In this document: positions 61,639 through 64,000 of the stretch, piece after piece | Layout of the letters: each line of letters opens with the position of its first letter | Position numbering within the stretch: the first letter of the stretch is position 1 | DNA from: J054 sp965223095 | GTDB lineage: Bacteria > Pseudomonadota > Gammaproteobacteria > Steroidobacterales > GCA-2729495 | DNA length: 64,000 nucleotides | Assembly: GCA_965223095.1 (NCBI GenBank) | Contig: OZ244979.1 | Span: 1,426,001-1,490,000 of the forward strand | Reading direction: 5' to 3' | Translations under genes and position numbers: made by a program | Notes under the pieces: generated by a model | Seen by the model: only the letters and a program-made list of their open reading frames with translations | Told to the model about the DNA's origin: nothing | Databases searched by the model: none

Positions 61639-62805
61639 TTAGACACCTGACTTCACTTTATCGAGCAAGTTTTCATCGATAATTGCTAGACCTGCTTCAT
61701 GTGCTGCTTCCAGTGCTGCTGCGGTCACCGCCTTTCGAAAGTTAGCCGGAATACTTTTCAGGCGAGCACCGGCCCCCGGGGTAAAACATATTCCTGCTTT
61801 CTGGCTATTGAGCTCTGCAAGAAACGCGTCATCGCCAACCTTTGGTACATCGTCGCCCGCAGGCTGATCATCAAGCGAATTACACGGCACAATTTCCAGG
61901 TGTGCAATCTCTCTTGATGGCGTGTTCATCGGATCAAGTGACGGTTGCTGTTCAGCCGCAATAGCAACCCGGTGCATCACTCTCACGGCCGGGTAGAAAT
62001 CATCAATGCCGCGGTGAACGGTGCAACGGTTATCCCACCATGCAACTGAGCCTTTTTTCCAGGTAAAGCGACAAGCAAACTCGGGGCGATAGCTCAGTTT
62101 GCACAGGTAGTCGAGCAACAAGTCACTCTCTTCCTCTCCTAGCTCATGTATTCGCTTACTCAGCAGCTCATTAACATATAGTGATTTTCGGCCCGTATCC
62201 GGATGACGCACAACTACCGGATGAGAGTGCGGCGGATTGCGTGCCATCATCTTGTCGTAGCTCTCACCACTGCTATGCTCCAACACAGATTGCCCGAAGC
62301 TCTTAGCCAATGAATGTTCGCAGGTCATGCTTTCGAGAAACTGCTGCAGGGGTTCCGATAGAGATTCATAAACCTGCTCCATATTGACCCAAATCGTATC
62401 GCCGCCATATGCAGGAACATCGATGGCTCGCAGGATGGACATTTTTGTTGGGTATTTGTGGAAACTATCATCATGATGAAAATTCACATCGGAGCCCATT
62501 CGATTGTTCTCGTCATACTTTTGCGAAGTCATCATGGGATAGCCCTTTAACGCCGGTATAAAATCTGCATCAGCGGGAGTCCCTATCCTGCGTACGAAAT
62601 CCACATGATCATCATCGTTCATCAACTGATCATGAAAGAACAGCACCTTGTATTGAAGCAAGGCGGCGTTTAGTTCAGCCACATGTGCATCGCTCAAATC
62701 AGCGTTTAACTGCACAGCTGAGACTTCAGCGCCTAAGGTTCCGGCAAGTGGATGACATTCAATTAGCTCGAAACTGTTCGCCGTAACTTTAGATGCCTTA
62801 GTCAT
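61639..62805 (-). CDS. TauD/TfdA family dioxygenase with C-terminal extension
   Basis: I chose ATG 62805 because a GGAG lies 8 bases upstream (388 residues); starts at 62838 or 62811 are longer alternatives. The Fe(II) site is FHHDDSF (His-x-Asp) near residue 119 and the distal His in RVMHRVAIAAE near 275. After residue 285 about 100 residues follow that TauD proteins normally lack; the sequence there (EIAHLEIVPCNSLD, AVTAAALEAAHEAGLAIIDENL) has no recognised domain. It is divergent from a TetR gene with two operators between. GC is lower than in the rest of the window. Confidence 0.82.
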   Translation of the reverse strand: MTKASKVTANSFELIECHPLAGTLGAEVSAVQLNADLSDAHVAELNAALLQYKVLFFHDQLMNDDDHVDFVRRIGTPADADFIPALKGYPMMTSQKYDENNRMGSDVNFHHDDSFHKYPTKMSILRAIDVPAYGGDTIWVNMEQVYESLSEPLQQFLESMTCEHSLAKSFGQSVLEHSSGESYDKMMARNPPHSHPVVVRHPDTGRKSLYVNELLSKRIHELGEEESDLLLDYLCKLSYRPEFACRFTWKKGSVAWWDNRCTVHRGIDDFYPAVRVMHRVAIAAEQQPSLDPMNTPSREIAHLEIVPCNSLDDQPAGDDVPKVGDDAFLAELNSQKAGICFTPGAGARLKSIPANFRKAVTAAALEAAHEAGLAIIDENLLDKVKSGV

Positions 62806-62843
62806 GCTCATTACTCCAACTGGCTTATTGTCATACATGGAGA

Positions 62844-62859
62844 TAAAGCAGCTGCTTTA
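62844..62859. promoter_or_regulatory. Operator copy 1 (TetR palindrome)
   Basis: TAAAGCAGCTGCTTTA is a perfect 16-base palindrome, 39 bases upstream of the dioxygenase start I chose. It is repeated with one change at 62891-62906. On the minus strand a TATAGT-like -10 box for the dioxygenase (about 62872-62877) lies between the two copies. Confidence 0.7.
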
Positions 62860-62890
62860 CCTAAAACAACACTATAACAAGCGCCTGATG

Positions 62891-62906
62891 TAAAGCAACT
62901 GCTTTA
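62891..62906. promoter_or_regulatory. Operator copy 2 (TetR palindrome)
   Basis: TAAAGCAACTGCTTTA is the second copy, with one central mismatch and 47 bases from the first. It lies 31 bases before the TetR start. Extended flanks (GATAAAGCAG...) are seen when the second copy is read on the opposite strand, so the two copies point in opposite directions. Both genes are probably repressed by the TetR protein. Confidence 0.7.
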
Positions 62907-62937
62907 TCTCAGTTCCTGAGTCAGGCACAATGGACTT

Positions 62938-63600
62938 ATGCCAGTTGATAAAGCAATTACACGTGAAAAGCTGATTCTGGCGGGTGAGAGACTGATTGCC
63001 GAAAAGGGTCTCGATGGCGTATCACTAAGACAGGTCAACATTGCCGCCAAGCAGAAAAACACCTCTGCAGCGCTTTATCATTTTGGCGACAAGCAGGGTC
63101 TGATCATGGCCATTTTCGATTACCGTTTGAGCCACGTTGATCAACTAAGACACAAAATGCTTGATGAGGACGAAAGCACACCGCGATCAATCATTAAGGC
63201 ATGGATATTTCCCGACGCACACGAAATCACATCAACTAAAGGTGGCTCACACCACGCACGATTTCTCGCGGTACTCGCCAACAGTCCCGAGTTTAATTTT
63301 AATGAGCTGTGGCAGCGCGAGTCCGCCAGCAGTTATTTGCGCGTTGCAAATGGATTGCGAATACATTTACCCGATATTCCAGAACAAATATTTACCATGC
63401 GCTTTGGTATGGCCATGATACAAAGCATCTACGCGATGGCTGATCAAGAAGAATACCACCGAACAACTTCCAGGCTATTTATCAATCATCTTGTCGATGT
63501 AATCGAGGCTATTTTCGCAGCACCAATTTCCAGGGAAACGGCAGAGGAGCTGACGCAGGCTAAAATAGAAAATAAAGGGAGACTCAAGGCAATAGATTGA
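62938..63600 (+). CDS. TetR/AcrR family transcriptional regulator
   Basis: The 220-residue protein has an N-terminal helix-turn-helix (about 8-55: LIAEKGLDGVSLRQVNIAAKQKNTSAALYHFGDKQGL) and a helical ligand domain. It is divergent from the TauD/TfdA dioxygenase gene with 132 bases between starts. The two 16-base palindromes in this gap are the likely binding sites and would put both genes under one control, with the dioxygenase substrate a plausible inducer. Lower GC than most of the window. Confidence 0.9.
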   Translation: MPVDKAITREKLILAGERLIAEKGLDGVSLRQVNIAAKQKNTSAALYHFGDKQGLIMAIFDYRLSHVDQLRHKMLDEDESTPRSIIKAWIFPDAHEITSTKGGSHHARFLAVLANSPEFNFNELWQRESASSYLRVANGLRIHLPDIPEQIFTMRFGMAMIQSIYAMADQEEYHRTTSRLFINHLVDVIEAIFAAPISRETAEELTQAKIENKGRLKAID

Positions 63601-63649
63601 TACGCTAATTCGCCGCACTAGGATCGCCGTTTGACAACACAGTCACTGG

Positions 63650-64000
63650 CTAAGTGGCACGCAACCTCACTCCTATCAGCACCGGCTTAGATCGCCCATC
63701 GACGTATTCGCATGGGACAACCGAAATATCCTGAGATTCCAGCCCGACTACAAAATCTCGAAAACTAGAGTAGATCTCGTGGCCTTCCGGGAGGTCGGTA
63801 TACAAGTCAGCTACGGCAGCACGCTCACCCATTCCGAAAACCAAACCGACATATATTCCTCTGTCTTGGTCGGTAAACTTATATGCTCCACCAGCACTTT
63901 CACCAGAGGCTTCTAAGCCATGATGATCGGCAAACCTAATGAAATACGGGATTAATTGCCGGCCATAGTCGAATTGCCGCTCAAGGGTCTCGTCGTCTGC
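63650..64000 (-). CDS. C-terminal part of an unknown protein (5' end beyond window)
   Basis: The minus-strand frame is open from the right edge to a stop at 63650 (116 residues visible). It includes GGAYKFTDQDRGIYVG and LVFGMGERAAVADLY. I do not recognise a family; alternating strands suggest a beta-rich fold. The only start-like codons visible are internal, so the true start lies outside. Confidence 0.5.
   Translation of the reverse strand, partial: ADDETLERQFDYGRQLIPYFIRFADHHGLEASGESAGGAYKFTDQDRGIYVGLVFGMGERAAVADLYTDLPEGHEIYSSFRDFVVGLESQDISVVPCEYVDGRSKPVLIGVRLRAT

Overview
The window looks like chromosomal DNA of a Gram-negative gammaproteobacterium, probably free-living, with a GC content I judge by eye to be in the mid-50s percent. 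The evidence is an RND efflux pump with its periplasmic adaptor, lipoproteins with lipoboxes, OmpA and DUF748 envelope proteins, several Tat-exported enzymes, a TfpX/TfpZ-type pilin accessory protein and an ECF sigma/RskA-type anti-sigma pair. I cannot name the genus. I saw no rRNA, tRNA, CRISPR array, intact insertion sequence or phage module. Both edges cut a gene: the adaptor at the left and an unknown minus-strand protein at the right.

Layout. 0-4.3 kb: RND adaptor and pump, then a methyltransferase. 5.2-10 kb: an ABC permease/ATPase/TetR operon behind a promoter that carries a 27-bp palindromic operator, followed by an exported His-rich CbiX-like chelatase-fold protein and a beta-propeller protein. 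10-25.4 kb: housekeeping and envelope genes (M48 peptidases, EVE protein, WYL regulator, MFS carrier, Asp/Glu racemase-superfamily enzyme, OmpA with TSP3 repeats, DUF748 protein). 25.5-31.4 kb: a catabolic-looking block of three VOC proteins, a medium-chain reductase and an alpha/beta hydrolase, divergent from a spinster-type MFS carrier and an NTF2-fold protein. 31.4-36.2 kb: a CpcT/CpeT-like protein, an M13 peptidase and a second exported His/Met-rich CbiX-like protein. 36.6-41.5 kb: ECF sigma/anti-sigma, PhoU-like/PiT phosphate uptake and a serine hydrolase.

41.6-52.3 kb is the densest metabolic region. A minus-strand run encodes a Tat-exported flavin amine oxidase, a glutathione transferase, a Tat-exported amidohydrolase, a c-type cytochrome and a TauD-type dioxygenase. 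Beside it on the plus strand are an SDR with a signal peptide and an orphan molybdopterin subunit of the xanthine dehydrogenase family. Together they suggest oxidation of an unidentified organic substrate, partly in the periplasm. 52.5-61.5 kb holds smaller unlinked genes: DUF2188, UbiA, GIY-YIG, a 13-cysteine Csp1-like copper storage protein, succinate-semialdehyde dehydrogenase, two acetyltransferases, an amidohydrolase and TfpX/Z. 61.6-63.6 kb holds a TauD/TfdA-type dioxygenase divergent from a TetR regulator, with two copies of a 16-bp operator between them. This last pair is visibly lower in GC than the rest and may be a recent arrival.

The items most worth following up are the two CbiX-fold proteins with metal-binding N-termini, the oxidase/amidohydrolase/cytochrome/dioxygenase cluster, the bacterial CpcT-like protein and the two TetR operator systems.
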